Source of the DNA: Pseudomonadota bacterium
Lineage (GTDB): Bacteria; Pseudomonadota; Gammaproteobacteria; Acidiferrobacterales; Acidiferrobacteraceae
DNA: 59,103 bases
Assembly: GCA_021819245.1 (NCBI GenBank)
Contig: JAKARI010000015.1
Location: forward strand, 1-59,103
Direction of reading: 5' to 3'
The translations under genes and the position numbers were made by a program. Position 1 is the first letter of the stretch. Each line of letters begins with the position of its first letter. The notes beneath the pieces are model-generated. The model saw nothing but the letters and a program-made list of their open reading frames with translations, was not told the origin of the DNA and searched no databases. This document shows, one piece after another, positions 45,741-56,381 of the stretch.

Positions 45741-46651
45741 CCGGTGGCGCCGCCTTGAATGGCGAGCGTCCCCGTGCGGCCGTCGACCTCCCCGGGAAGG
45801 AGCTCGCTTGCGGGCACCTGGTCAGGGCGCGCCAACGCCGCCTGTGCAACCCCCGCCAGGGTCAGGAATTGAATACGCATCGAGACCGCGCGCGTCAGGA
45901 ATTCACGAAACCAGTCAAGGTGTGCCATGCCCTCGATCTCGGCATGGACGGTCATGACGTTGACGGCGTTGCGGCGCAGCAGGGAAAAATAGTGCGCGGC
46001 CCACTGCTCGCGCGGGAAATCGGGGCGGCCCATGAGCTCGTCTAGGGTCGGGAGGGTGGTGGGAATCTGAAGCGTGCGAAAGCGCTGGCCGCGGACGACC
46101 GGGAAAAATGGCGTGCCGCCGCGCGCGTCGCTTGCGTAGCTAAGCCCCGCCTCGTCGTAGACCGCCAGACTCTGCGCATTGGCCTGCCAACCGGCCGCGG
46201 CCGCGGCCGCGGCCGGGACCCCGAAGATCCGCGCAAATTCCGCGCGCGCCCGGCCGAACTCGCGGCGCACCTCATCGAGGGACATGCGATGCAGGCCATC
46301 CTGCCAGCGGACGTGGTCATAGCAATGGATGCCGACCTCGTGGCCGGCATCACGGATTGCGCGCAGGGTCGTGCCGTGGCGCTGGCCGATGTGGGGACCC
46401 GGCCACAATACCCCGTTGAGCAAGGTGCGCACGCCATAGATGCCGACGACGCTCGTACGCCTGACTTTTTTCAGAAAACCCGGGCGAAAGATCCGCCGCA
46501 AGGCACGGCCGGTGTTGTCAGGGCCCAGGGAAAAGAAGAATGTCGCGCGGATACCGAGCTCCTCGAAGACCCGCGCCAGGGCCGGGACGCCAAGGCGCGT
46601 GCCCCGCTCGGTATCGACGTCGACCTTTATGGCGACAATGATATCGGGCAT
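45737..46651 (-). CDS. arnD: Undecaprenyl-phosphate-Ara4FN deformylase
   Basis: A 304-residue NodB-type polysaccharide deacetylase that removes the formyl group from undecaprenyl-phosphate-4-formamido-4-deoxy-L-arabinose. AIKVDVDTERGT and GIHCYDHVRWQ carry the metal-binding Asp and His. A run of seven Ala is coded by a repeated GGCCGC unit at 46191-46216. Gene order places it after the arnA halves and before hrpB. Confidence 0.92.
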   Translation of the reverse strand: MPDIIVAIKVDVDTERGTRLGVPALARVFEELGIRATFFFSLGPDNTGRALRRIFRPGFLKKVRRTSVVGIYGVRTLLNGVLWPGPHIGQRHGTTLRAIRDAGHEVGIHCYDHVRWQDGLHRMSLDEVRREFGRARAEFARIFGVPAAAAAAAGWQANAQSLAVYDEAGLSYASDARGGTPFFPVVRGQRFRTLQIPTTLPTLDELMGRPDFPREQWAAHYFSLLRRNAVNVMTVHAEIEGMAHLDWFREFLTRAVSMRIQFLTLAGVAQAALARPDQVPASELLPGEVDGRTGTLAIQGGATG

Positions 46652-46656
46652 TCCCT

Positions 46657-47691
46657 TTATTGCAGCTCCTGAGATGGGCGGCCCAGATGGTAGTCCAGGG
46701 TCTTGCGCAGGGCGGTCGCAAGATCGGTGCGCGGCTCCCAGCCCAGATGGGTGCGGGCGTTCTCGATCGAGGGGACGCGCGTGAGGATGTCCTGGTAGCC
46801 CTCCCCGTAATACTCCTTCGAGTTGACCGCCACGATCTTCACCTGCTCGGCCAGGGTCGCATACCGCGGATAGGACCGCACCAGGGCCACGAGCGCGTCG
46901 GCGAGTTCCTTGATGGAGCAGTCGTTAGCGGGGTTACCGATATTGAAGATGCGGCCATCGGCGCACCCATCGCGGTTTTCTATGATGCGCAGCAATGCGT
47001 CCACGCCATCATCGATGTAGGTGAAACTGCGCCTCTGATTGCCGCCGTCGACGAGCTGAATATCCTTGCCCCGCAATATGTTGCCGAGAAATTGCGTAAG
47101 CACCCGCGAGCTGCCCTCCTTGGGCTCGAGGATGTTGTCGAGCTTGGGCCCGATCCAGTTGAAGGGGCGGAACAGGGTAAAGCGCAGCCCCTCCTTGCCG
47201 TAGGCGTAAATCACGCGATCCATGAGCTGCTTCGAGCAGGAATAGATCCAGCGCTGCTTGTGGATAGGCCCCAGAACCAGGTGACTCGTCTCCTCGTTGA
47301 ACGGGGTATCGGCACTCATGCCGTAGACCTCGGACGTCGACGGGAACAGCACGCGCCGCCGGTAACGCACGCATGTGCGCACGATATCGAGATTCGCCTC
47401 GAAATCGAGCTCGAAGACCCGCAGGGGGTCCGTGACATAAGTGGCGGGTGTCGCAATCGCCACCAGCGGCAGCACCACATCGCACTTCTTGATGTGATAC
47501 TCGATCCACTCGCGGTTGATCGTGATGTCGCCTTCCACGAAGCGGAATCGCGGATTGCCCAGACAGCCCTCGAGCTTGTCGTTATGCATGTCCATGCCGT
47601 AGACCTCCCAGTCCTTTTGCTCGAGAATGGCCTGGGTCAGGCTGTTACCTATGAATCCGTTCACTCCGAGAATCAGGACTTTCAAGGCCAT
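46657..47691 (-). CDS. arnA: UDP-glucuronate decarboxylase half of ArnA
   Basis: A 344-residue SDR enzyme matching the C-terminal half of E. coli ArnA, which oxidatively decarboxylates UDP-glucuronate to UDP-4-keto-L-arabinose. [10 protein letters not shown] binds NAD. STSEVYG (Ser, Glu) and [16 protein letters not shown] (Tyr, Lys) are catalytic. [11 protein letters not shown] holds the Arg that distinguishes decarboxylases. ATG 47691 is the family start; the open frame upstream is spurious. The formyltransferase half is a separate gene just upstream. Confidence 0.93.
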   Translation of the reverse strand: MALKVLILGVNGFIGNSLTQAILEQKDWEVYGMDMHNDKLEGCLGNPRFRFVEGDITINREWIEYHIKKCDVVLPLVAIATPATYVTDPLRVFELDFEANLDIVRTCVRYRRRVLFPSTSEVYGMSADTPFNEETSHLVLGPIHKQRWIYSCSKQLMDRVIYAYGKEGLRFTLFRPFNWIGPKLDNILEPKEGSSRVLTQFLGNILRGKDIQLVDGGNQRRSFTYIDDGVDALLRIIENRDGCADGRIFNIGNPANDCSIKELADALVALVRSYPRYATLAEQVKIVAVNSKEYYGEGYQDILTRVPSIENARTHLGWEPRTDLATALRKTLDYHLGRPSQELQ

Positions 47692-47731
47692 TACGCTTCT
47701 CCCACATGATGACAGGGGGGCCGGTTTCTGA

Positions 47732-48649
47732 TCAGCCGGCATGCTCCCCCAAGATGAAATTCCCACGGCCGGCGGCGACCGGCGCGGCCCACTCGAACCG
47801 CTCCACGAGAAAACCCCCGTCCCCGGTCGCGATGATGAGCGGCTCGATCGAAACGACCCGGCCCGGGGGGCTGCGATTCGCGGCGGCGGCCGCCACGGGC
47901 CTCCCCCACCAGACCCGGAAATCCTGCCCGCGCACCGTGCTAAAGGCCCCGGGATAGGGTTCGGTGAGCGCGCGCACGAAATTAAAGATCGAGGCCCCCT
48001 CGCGACCCCAGTCGATGCGCCCATCCTCGGGCCTCCTGGCACCAAAGGTCGTCGCCTGGCCTTCGTCTTGGGCGCGGCGCGGCGCGCGACCGGCGACAAT
48101 GGCGTCGTGGCTGCGCGCAAGCACGGCAACGGCGGCCTCGGTCACCTTGAGAAAGACCTCGCGGGCGGTATCCTCCGGACCGATCGGGCAGGCCTCCTGG
48201 TCGACTATATCACCGGCATCGGCGCGCGCGACCATATGATGCAAGGTCGCCCCGGTCTCCCGTTCGCCATGAATGATCGCCCAATTGACCGGGACCCGCC
48301 CGCGATAGCGGGGCAACAGCGACCCATGCATGTTAAAGGCGCCGCAACGCGGGATGGCAAGGATGTCGCGCGGGATCATGTTCCGGTAATAAAACGAGTA
48401 GAGCACATCCGGCCGCCATTCGGAAAGGCGCGCGACAAGCGAGGGGTCTCTCAGGGACGAGGGGGTATAAACCGGCAGCCCGGCCGCGCGCGCAAGGGCT
48501 GCCACCGATCGAAACCAGATGCGCTCATGAGGGGCATCCTCGTGGGTAAAGACCGCCGGGACGGTCACCCCCCGCGCAAGCAGCCATTCGAGGCAGCGAT
48601 ACCCCACCTCGTGGTACGCGAAGACGACGGCGCGCGCGCTATTTGTCAT
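47732..48649 (-). CDS. arnA: UDP-Ara4N formyltransferase half of ArnA
   Basis: A 305-residue 10-formyl-THF-dependent formyltransferase matching the N-terminal half of ArnA. It N-formylates UDP-4-amino-4-deoxy-L-arabinose. [16 protein letters not shown] carries the catalytic Asn and His, and [11 protein letters not shown] the Asp. It overlaps arnC by 11 bases. A 40-base gap, rather than a linker, separates it from the decarboxylase gene, so the two activities are on separate polypeptides here. Confidence 0.93.
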   Translation of the reverse strand: MTNSARAVVFAYHEVGYRCLEWLLARGVTVPAVFTHEDAPHERIWFRSVAALARAAGLPVYTPSSLRDPSLVARLSEWRPDVLYSFYYRNMIPRDILAIPRCGAFNMHGSLLPRYRGRVPVNWAIIHGERETGATLHHMVARADAGDIVDQEACPIGPEDTAREVFLKVTEAAVAVLARSHDAIVAGRAPRRAQDEGQATTFGARRPEDGRIDWGREGASIFNFVRALTEPYPGAFSTVRGQDFRVWWGRPVAAAAANRSPPGRVVSIEPLIIATGDGGFLVERFEWAAPVAAGRGNFILGEHAG

Positions 48650-49580
48650 CGGGGGCCTGAATGATGTCGCGAATCACGAAACGCGGACGCTTGCGGACCT
48701 CGAGATAGATCCGGCCGATATATTCGCCGATGATCCCAAGCCCGAATATCCCAAGCCCCACGAGAAAATACATGATGCCAAAGAGCGTGAATACGCCCTG
48801 GACCTCGGGCCCTATAAATATGCGCTGCAACAGCAAGTAGAGCACCAGGATGGCGCTTAGCAGGGACACCGCGAAGCCGAGCATGGTGAAAACCTGCAGG
48901 GGCACCAGGGAAAAGCCGGTCATGAGATCGAAGTTCAGGCGCAGGAGGCTGTAGATATGATATTTCGAGTGGCCTGCGGCGCGTGGCGCATGGGAGACCT
49001 CGATCTCGGTCGGGTTTGTGGCGAAACTGTAGGCGAGCGCCGGGATGAAGGTCGACACCTCGCCGCTTGTGGCAATGCTGTCGACGATGTGGCGGCGATA
49101 GGCACGCAGCATGCAGCCCTGATCGCGCATCTCGATGCGCGTGATGCGCGATCGTATCAGGTTTATGAGGCGCGAGGCGTTGCGCCGAAACCATGTGTCC
49201 TGGCGGTCGCGGCGGTAACCGCCGACGACGTCGAACCCTTCCTCGATCTTGGCGACGAGCCGCGGGATATCCTCCGGCGGGTTCTGAAGGTCGGCGTCCA
49301 GGGTCACGATGACATCGCCGCGCACGTGCTCGAAGGCCGCCATAATGGCCATGTGCTGGCCGAAGTTGCCGTTGAAATCGATCACCCGCACCTGGCTTGG
49401 ACGCTCGGCATGGAATTCCCGCAGGATCTCGCCCGAACGATCAGCGCTGCCATCATTCGTAAAGACGATCTCGTACGGCCGGCCCATGGCGTCGAGCACG
49501 GCGGTAAGGCGCGCAAAGAGGGGCCTTAGGTTGTCCTCTTCGTTAAAAACGGGGACCACGGCACTCAGATACGGGCGCAT
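48639..49580 (-). CDS. arnC: Undecaprenyl-phosphate Ara4FN transferase
   Basis: A 313-residue GT2 inner-membrane transferase. AVVPVFNEEDNLRPLFARL starts the nucleotide-binding fold, VTLDADLQNPPEDIP carries the metal-binding DxD region, and two C-terminal membrane helices follow (LLSAILVLYLLLQRIFIG; YFLVGLGIFGLGIIGEYI). It transfers the formylated sugar to undecaprenyl phosphate. It sits between arnB and the formyltransferase. Confidence 0.94.
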   Translation of the reverse strand: MRPYLSAVVPVFNEEDNLRPLFARLTAVLDAMGRPYEIVFTNDGSADRSGEILREFHAERPSQVRVIDFNGNFGQHMAIMAAFEHVRGDVIVTLDADLQNPPEDIPRLVAKIEEGFDVVGGYRRDRQDTWFRRNASRLINLIRSRITRIEMRDQGCMLRAYRRHIVDSIATSGEVSTFIPALAYSFATNPTEIEVSHAPRAAGHSKYHIYSLLRLNFDLMTGFSLVPLQVFTMLGFAVSLLSAILVLYLLLQRIFIGPEVQGVFTLFGIMYFLVGLGIFGLGIIGEYIGRIYLEVRKRPRFVIRDIIQAPDDK

Positions 49581-49583
49581 CGG

Positions 49584-50750
49584 TCAGGACCGGGCAAAGA
49601 CGTCGGCCATGGCCGCGATCACGCGGTCCTGATCGGCCTCGGTCATGGTGGGGAACAGCGGCAGGCTCACAATCCGCTCGGAGATGCTCTCGGCGCGGGG
49701 GAAATCGCCTGCGCGGAAGCCATAATGCTCCCGGTAGTACGGATAGAGATGGGCCGCGCGATAATGAATGGCGGTACCGATATTGCGGGACTTCATCTCG
49801 GCCATGAAGCGCTCGCGGTCCATGCCTGCGGCCTCGACGTTTAAAAGCGGCGCGAACAGGTGCCAGGCCGGACGGTGGTCGTAAGCGGGCGCCGTCGGCA
49901 GGTCCCACTGCGGCCATCCGGCAAGCCGCTTGCGGTAACGTTCGGCGAGCTCGGTGCGGCGACGGATAAAGCCCTCGAGCGCTGGGAGCTGATGGAGGCC
50001 GAGCGCCGCCTGCATATCCATCATATTGTACTTAAACCCCGGCGCTACGATCTCGTAGTGCGCCGACCCCTGCTTGCCGAAGCGGTTCCAGGCCTCGCGG
50101 TCCATGCCATGAAACCGCGCCAGTGCGATGTCGCCGGCCAGGGCCTCATCGGCGGTGATGACCGCCCCGCCTTCGCCGGTCGTGATGTTCTTGTTGGGGT
50201 GGAAACTAAAGACCTGGGTGTCGCCGAAGGCGCCGATGCGCCGGCCCTTGTATTCGGTGCCGATGGCGTGCGCGGCATCCTCTATGACCCGCAGGTGGTG
50301 GCGGGCGGCGAGCGCGTACAAAGGGTCGAGGTCCACGGGCACCCCCGCGAAATGGACCGGCATGAGGGCGCGGGTGCGCGGGGTGATGGCGGCCTCGATG
50401 CGACCGACATCGATGTTGTAACCCTGGGCCTCGACATCGACCAGCACCGGCCGGCCGCCGGCGATCACGATGGTATTGAGGGTCGCGGCGAAGGTCATGG
50501 GTGAGGTAATCACCTCGTCGCCGGGGGCGAGGTGCAAGGCGGCAAGCGCAAGATGCAGTCCCGCGGTCGCAGACGACAGCGCGAGCGCGTGGGCCCCGCC
50601 GGTATAGGCCTTAAGGGCCTCCTCGAAGCGCTTGACCCGAGGGCCGGTGGTAATCCATCCCGAACGCAGGCACGCCACGACCTCGGCGATCGCCTCCTCA
50701 CTTAAGGTGGGGCGCGAGAAAGGGAGGAAGTCGCCCTCGAAATCGCTCAT
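49584..50750 (-). CDS. arnB: UDP-4-keto-L-arabinose aminotransferase
   Basis: A 388-residue PLP enzyme of the DegT/DnrJ/EryC1 family making UDP-Ara4N. FSFHPNKNITTGEGGAV contains the PLP-binding Lys, and MPVHFAGVPVDLD and EDAAHAIGTEYKG are signature stretches. ATG 50750 (MSDFEGDFLPFSRP) lies one base after the end of the transporter gene; the frame upstream is not conserved. Confidence 0.95.
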   Translation of the reverse strand: MSDFEGDFLPFSRPTLSEEAIAEVVACLRSGWITTGPRVKRFEEALKAYTGGAHALALSSATAGLHLALAALHLAPGDEVITSPMTFAATLNTIVIAGGRPVLVDVEAQGYNIDVGRIEAAITPRTRALMPVHFAGVPVDLDPLYALAARHHLRVIEDAAHAIGTEYKGRRIGAFGDTQVFSFHPNKNITTGEGGAVITADEALAGDIALARFHGMDREAWNRFGKQGSAHYEIVAPGFKYNMMDMQAALGLHQLPALEGFIRRRTELAERYRKRLAGWPQWDLPTAPAYDHRPAWHLFAPLLNVEAAGMDRERFMAEMKSRNIGTAIHYRAAHLYPYYREHYGFRAGDFPRAESISERIVSLPLFPTMTEADQDRVIAAMADVFARS

Positions 50751-50751
50751 G

Positions 50752-51117
50752 TCAGCTCCGTGTGATGAGGTAGGTGCCCAGGATAATGACCGCAATCCCG
50801 GCAAGCCGGGTCGGGGTGAGCGCCTCCTGAAAGAGGTAGTAGGCGGCCACCGCGTTCATGATATAGCCAAGGCTGAGCATCGGATAGGCGAAGCTCACCT
50901 GGACGCGCGAGAGCACGAGCAGCCAGACCACGAAACTTACGACATAGATCACAAGCCCCGCGAATACGAAGGGGTTGAAGGCGATGCGCAGCCCGATGGG
51001 GATGACATTGGCCCAGTTAAAGGCGAAGTGGCCGATGCGCCGCATCCCTTCCTTGAGCACCAATTGCGCGGCGGCGTTCAGGAACACACCAAAAAGGATG
51101 AGCGGGAGATAGCGCAT
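50752..51117 (-). CDS. Small EamA/SMR-type flippase subunit, ArnE/ArnF-like
   Basis: A 121-residue protein with four membrane helices of the drug/metabolite transporter superfamily. NAAAQLVLKEGMRRIG and the conserved AYPMLSLGYIMNAVAAYYLF resemble ArnE/ArnF, which flip the Ara4N-lipid carrier. E. coli needs both ArnE and ArnF; only one is present here, so it may act as a homodimer. It is between arnT and arnB with 1-2 base gaps. Confidence 0.82.
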   Translation of the reverse strand: MRYLPLILFGVFLNAAAQLVLKEGMRRIGHFAFNWANVIPIGLRIAFNPFVFAGLVIYVVSFVVWLLVLSRVQVSFAYPMLSLGYIMNAVAAYYLFQEALTPTRLAGIAVIILGTYLITRS

Positions 51118-51119
51118 GA

Positions 51120-52796
51120 TCAGGAGGCCTTGTTGCCGACCACGACATTGAAGGCGTTACCCGCCACCATGCGCATATCGATCCCGCGCTGGCGCAGGCG
51201 CTCATAGGTCGGCCGGCTGGTGACCATATAGACCGGGCGGTTGCTGTCCCACTGCCGCCAGAATGCCGGCCCGCGCATGATCCAGGGGGTCTTCTCCAGG
51301 GTCGTGCCATAACCCAGCTCGCCCTTGTAGTCCACGACCTCGACGCGGCGACGCAGATAAAACGGCACATCCTGATAATACCAGCCATAACACGCGACGA
51401 TCGCGCTCGGGGTAAGCCTGGGGCGCAGCGTGAGGATCAGGGTCTTGACGGTGCGGGTATCGAGATAGGTGGCAGAGGCATTGACGCCGAGCAAAAAGAC
51501 ACTAAATCCGAGGGCGAGCGCCACCGCGCCCGCACGAAGGCCGCGCGTGAGGCCGGCCCAGGACGCGGCGACCGCGGTGATGGCGAGGGTGGCGCCGAGC
51601 AGCCCCATGGCCAGCGCCATGGTGTGCGGCTCGAGGCTCGGCCGTGTGGCCGGGACCACGAACGCGGCCGCCGCGCCCAGCGCGAGGCCCGCCGGGGCGA
51701 CCATGCGAAAGGCCCACCGGTCGCCGCGCCCGAGCGCCTGGTCCCAACGCGCGTCGAGATAGCGGCCGATCAGGATGGCGAGCGGCGGGAACACCGGCAG
51801 GATATAGGGGACGAGCTTGGAGTCGGAGGCCGAAAAGAACGCGAATATCGAGGCCACCCAGATGACGAGCAGCAGGGTCTCGGCATGGCGGCGGCGGTCG
51901 CGCCAGGCAAAACTCAGATTGAATCGCGCGGCCTGAACGATGAAGGCCGTCCACGGCAGAACCCCGGCCAGGAGTATGGGCAGGAAATACCAGAACGGCT
52001 GATAGCGATGCGCGACATGGGTCAGGTAGCGCTCGAAGTGCTGGCGGACGAAATAGTAATGCAGGAAGGTCGGGTGCCTCAGCTGCATCAGGATGTGCCA
52101 GGGCGCGGCCACAAGCAAAAAGAGGGCAAAGCCAGTCGGCAGATACATGCGCTTAAGGATCGACCAGTCCCAGAGGGCGATGATCCAGAGACCGATCGCC
52201 ATCATCGGGAATACGATGCCGATGAGGCCCTTAGTGAGCGTCGCCAGCGCCGCCCACAGGAAGGCCGCCCACATGCCCAGCCGGCGCCTTAATCCCGGCG
52301 GCTCACGTTCCGCCAGCATAAAGGCAAAGAGGCTGAGCGACAGGAGCACCGAGACCGTCATGTCGAGCGTGACGATATGCCCCATGCCGAAATAGAGCAG
52401 CGAGGTCCCGAGGACCATGGCCGACAGAAGGCCGGTGCGGCGGTTGTAGAGCGCGCGTCCGGTCGCGTAGACCGCGACACAGCCGAGCACCGCAAAAAAC
52501 GCCGTCCAGAAGCGCATGGACCACTGGCTGAGACCCATGAGATGGATCGAGGCGGTTTGCAGCCAATAAAAGAGTGGCGGCTTCTCAAAATAGAGCACGC
52601 CATCGAGCCTCGGCGTGATGTAGTGGCCGCTTGCCACCATCTCGCGGGGGATCTCTGAATAGCGGGCCTCGTCGGGGACACCGAGTTCGCGGGTCCCGAG
52701 CATGATGCCATAGAGCAGGGCCGCCCCGAACGTGACGAGCAGGACATCGGATAGCCAGGAATGGCGGGGGCGCGTGGTTTCAGGTCGTAAGGACAT
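51120..52796 (-). CDS. arnT: Lipid A 4-amino-4-deoxy-L-arabinose transferase
   Basis: A 558-residue GT83 enzyme with about 12 membrane helices and a soluble C-terminal periplasmic domain. It transfers L-Ara4N from undecaprenyl phosphate to lipid A, lowering surface charge. GVPDEARYSEIPREM holds the catalytic acidic loop and YFEKPPLFYWLQ is typical. It is the first gene of the arn operon, so any regulation should act upstream of 52796; no PmrA-type repeat is obvious there. Confidence 0.93.
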   Translation of the reverse strand: MSLRPETTRPRHSWLSDVLLVTFGAALLYGIMLGTRELGVPDEARYSEIPREMVASGHYITPRLDGVLYFEKPPLFYWLQTASIHLMGLSQWSMRFWTAFFAVLGCVAVYATGRALYNRRTGLLSAMVLGTSLLYFGMGHIVTLDMTVSVLLSLSLFAFMLAEREPPGLRRRLGMWAAFLWAALATLTKGLIGIVFPMMAIGLWIIALWDWSILKRMYLPTGFALFLLVAAPWHILMQLRHPTFLHYYFVRQHFERYLTHVAHRYQPFWYFLPILLAGVLPWTAFIVQAARFNLSFAWRDRRRHAETLLLVIWVASIFAFFSASDSKLVPYILPVFPPLAILIGRYLDARWDQALGRGDRWAFRMVAPAGLALGAAAAFVVPATRPSLEPHTMALAMGLLGATLAITAVAASWAGLTRGLRAGAVALALGFSVFLLGVNASATYLDTRTVKTLILTLRPRLTPSAIVACYGWYYQDVPFYLRRRVEVVDYKGELGYGTTLEKTPWIMRGPAFWRQWDSNRPVYMVTSRPTYERLRQRGIDMRMVAGNAFNVVVGNKAS

Positions 52797-52954
52797 GGCA
52801 GACGATGTGAGGGCTTGCGCGGCAGGTTAACACATATGCGCGGTGTAAGGCAGACGGGAGGGCAGGATACCGGGCGTACTTGAGGTGTGGTTGCACGGCT
52901 TTCGGGTGTTCGCTACCCTAGGAGGCTCATAAAAACCGATGGATGGAGCCTCGC

Positions 52955-53410
52955 ATGATGAATCACTCCCGGATGAGAATACTGGTCGGCACGGTGGCGT
53001 TGGGTTTGGCCTCGGCCGCCTTCGCATCCCCCGCGTCGGTGGCCCTGTCGCAGGCCGTCACCAAGGGCGCGCGCATCTTCAACACCGACAGCTTCGGCAG
53101 CCACGAGCAGAGCTTTAATGGGCGGCACACCACATGCTCGAGCTGTCATATCGATGGCGGGCGCATCATGGGCCGGCTGCCCAATGGCAAGCGGATTCCG
53201 AGCCTCACCAATGCCGCCGCCATCTTTCCGCGCTATAGCCCCAAGGCGCACAAGGTCATCACGCTCGAGACACAGATTCGCGGGTGTGTGCGCAATGGCC
53301 TCTTGGGACACCCGCCGGCCTACGGCAGCCAGACGATGGCCGACCTCGTGAGTTATCTCGGGTCGCTCGCGCACGGCCAGCGCATCATGATCGGGGGCAA
53401 ACCGCGCTAG
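52955..53410 (+). CDS. Exported monohaem cytochrome c, TsdA/SoxX-like
   Basis: A 151-residue periplasmic protein: a signal peptide ending AAFA, then GARIFNTDSFGSHEQSFNG, one haem site CSSCH, and a C-terminal ITLETQIRGCVRNGLLGHP region. These resemble single-haem domains of thiosulfate dehydrogenase or SoxX-type cytochromes. A role in sulfur-compound electron transfer is plausible only. GGAG precedes ATG 52955. The last four bases overlap the convergent phosphodiesterase gene. Confidence 0.8.
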   Translation: MMNHSRMRILVGTVALGLASAAFASPASVALSQAVTKGARIFNTDSFGSHEQSFNGRHTTCSSCHIDGGRIMGRLPNGKRIPSLTNAAAIFPRYSPKAHKVITLETQIRGCVRNGLLGHPPAYGSQTMADLVSYLGSLAHGQRIMIGGKPR

Positions 53411-53931
53411 CGTGCCCCAGGCGGCGGCACCTCGCGGATGGTAAAGGACATCTGCGCCAGGTCCGCCATGACGTAGGTGGCCGCCGCCCCCACACCCCCC
53501 ACGGTCCCCGGATTGACCATGGCGGTCTTGCCGCCCTTCACATTCAGGACTGACTTCACCTCGGCCACATGATCATGGCCGCAGCAGACGATATCCCAGT
53601 CGCCGGTGCAGGCGATGGCATAGGCGTAGTGCGGATAATGCACGAGGAACACGCGCCGGCCGGCGAGCCCGATATCGGCATCCTGGCCATAGTAGCGGAC
53701 AAAGGTATCGGATTCCTGGCCGAGCCGTGACATGTGAAACGTGTCACCGGTATTGTTGCCGTGAATCGCGTGGATAGGCAGGGCGTGGCGGCGCAGGGTG
53801 CGCAAGGTGCTGGGGGCAACGATATCGCCACAATGAAGGACCGCCTCGGCTCCCAGGGTCTTGGCCTCGGCGACTGCGGCATTGAGGAGTTCGCGGTTGT
53901 CGTGGCTGTCGGAGACGATGCAGATCTTCAT
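53407..53931 (-). CDS. YfcE/MJ0936-type metallophosphodiesterase
   Basis: A 174-residue calcineurin-like phosphodiesterase. All metal motifs are visible: SDSHDN, HCGDIV, HGNNTGD, VHYPH and GHDHVAEV. It hydrolyses phosphodiesters in vitro; the substrate in the cell is unknown. It is monocistronic, between the cytochrome gene and the hppA terminator. Confidence 0.87.
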   Translation of the reverse strand: MKICIVSDSHDNRELLNAAVAEAKTLGAEAVLHCGDIVAPSTLRTLRRHALPIHAIHGNNTGDTFHMSRLGQESDTFVRYYGQDADIGLAGRRVFLVHYPHYAYAIACTGDWDIVCCGHDHVAEVKSVLNVKGGKTAMVNPGTVGGVGAAATYVMADLAQMSFTIREVPPPGAR

Positions 53932-54012
53932 GCGCGCAGTCTAGCAATTTCCGCAGGCGCAGACATCCCGCCGCGGCCTTCCCGTGATGGGCAAGGCCCA
54001 GCCAGAAGGGGA

Positions 54013-54035
54013 CCCGGGGGGCCGGGCCCCCCGGG
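54013..54035 (-). terminator. Terminator behind hppA
   Basis: A perfect 10-bp all-GC inverted repeat with a 3-base loop lies about 9 bases after the hppA stop codon. There is no clear T-run. Confidence 0.65.
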
Positions 54036-54043
54036 GTGGTGCG

Positions 54044-56095
<2,052 letters not shown>

Positions 56096-56163
56096 GCTAT
56101 GGCTCCCCTAGGATGACAATGTAATCAAGATGGTGCGATACCCGGGGCAGGCGCCTGTTTATG

Positions 56164-56379
56164 TTATGACTTCCCGAGCGCCAGCCCTCCCTCGAACCGG
56201 GTGCCCGGTTCGAACCCAAAGACGCGATCCAGCCCGACCTCGCGGATCAGGCCGTCGACCGCGGCCTGCCCATGCTCCCGGAAGACCTCCGAAAGGATGA
56301 GCTTGGCCGCGTTCCCGTTATAAAAGCCCCCAAAGCCAGCTTGCACCTCCAGAAGCTCGCGGGCCTTGTCAATTGTCAT
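56164..56379 (-). CDS. Small conserved-looking protein between pfp and hppA
   Basis: A 71-residue protein I do not recognise. It is acidic to neutral and helical at the start (MTIDKARELLEVQAGFG), then GGFYNGNAAKLILSEVFREHGQ, ending GFEPGTRFEGGL. No signal peptide or membrane helix is seen. ATG 56379 lies two bases after pfp ends, so it is almost surely co-translated with pfp. Its place between two PPi-using enzymes suggests a regulatory or assembly role. Confidence 0.7.
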   Translation of the reverse strand: MTIDKARELLEVQAGFGGFYNGNAAKLILSEVFREHGQAAVDGLIREVGLDRVFGFEPGTRFEGGLALGKS

Positions 56380-56381
56380 GG

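Noticed and set aside
56110-56127. Possible FNR-like box upstream of hppA
   Set aside because: Only the ATCAA half matches; the left half reads GACAA, below a credible match.
56204-56220. tRNA T-loop-like GGTTCGAACCC string
   Set aside because: No acceptor stem or anticodon arm nearby; it is part of the coding sequence of the 71-residue gene.
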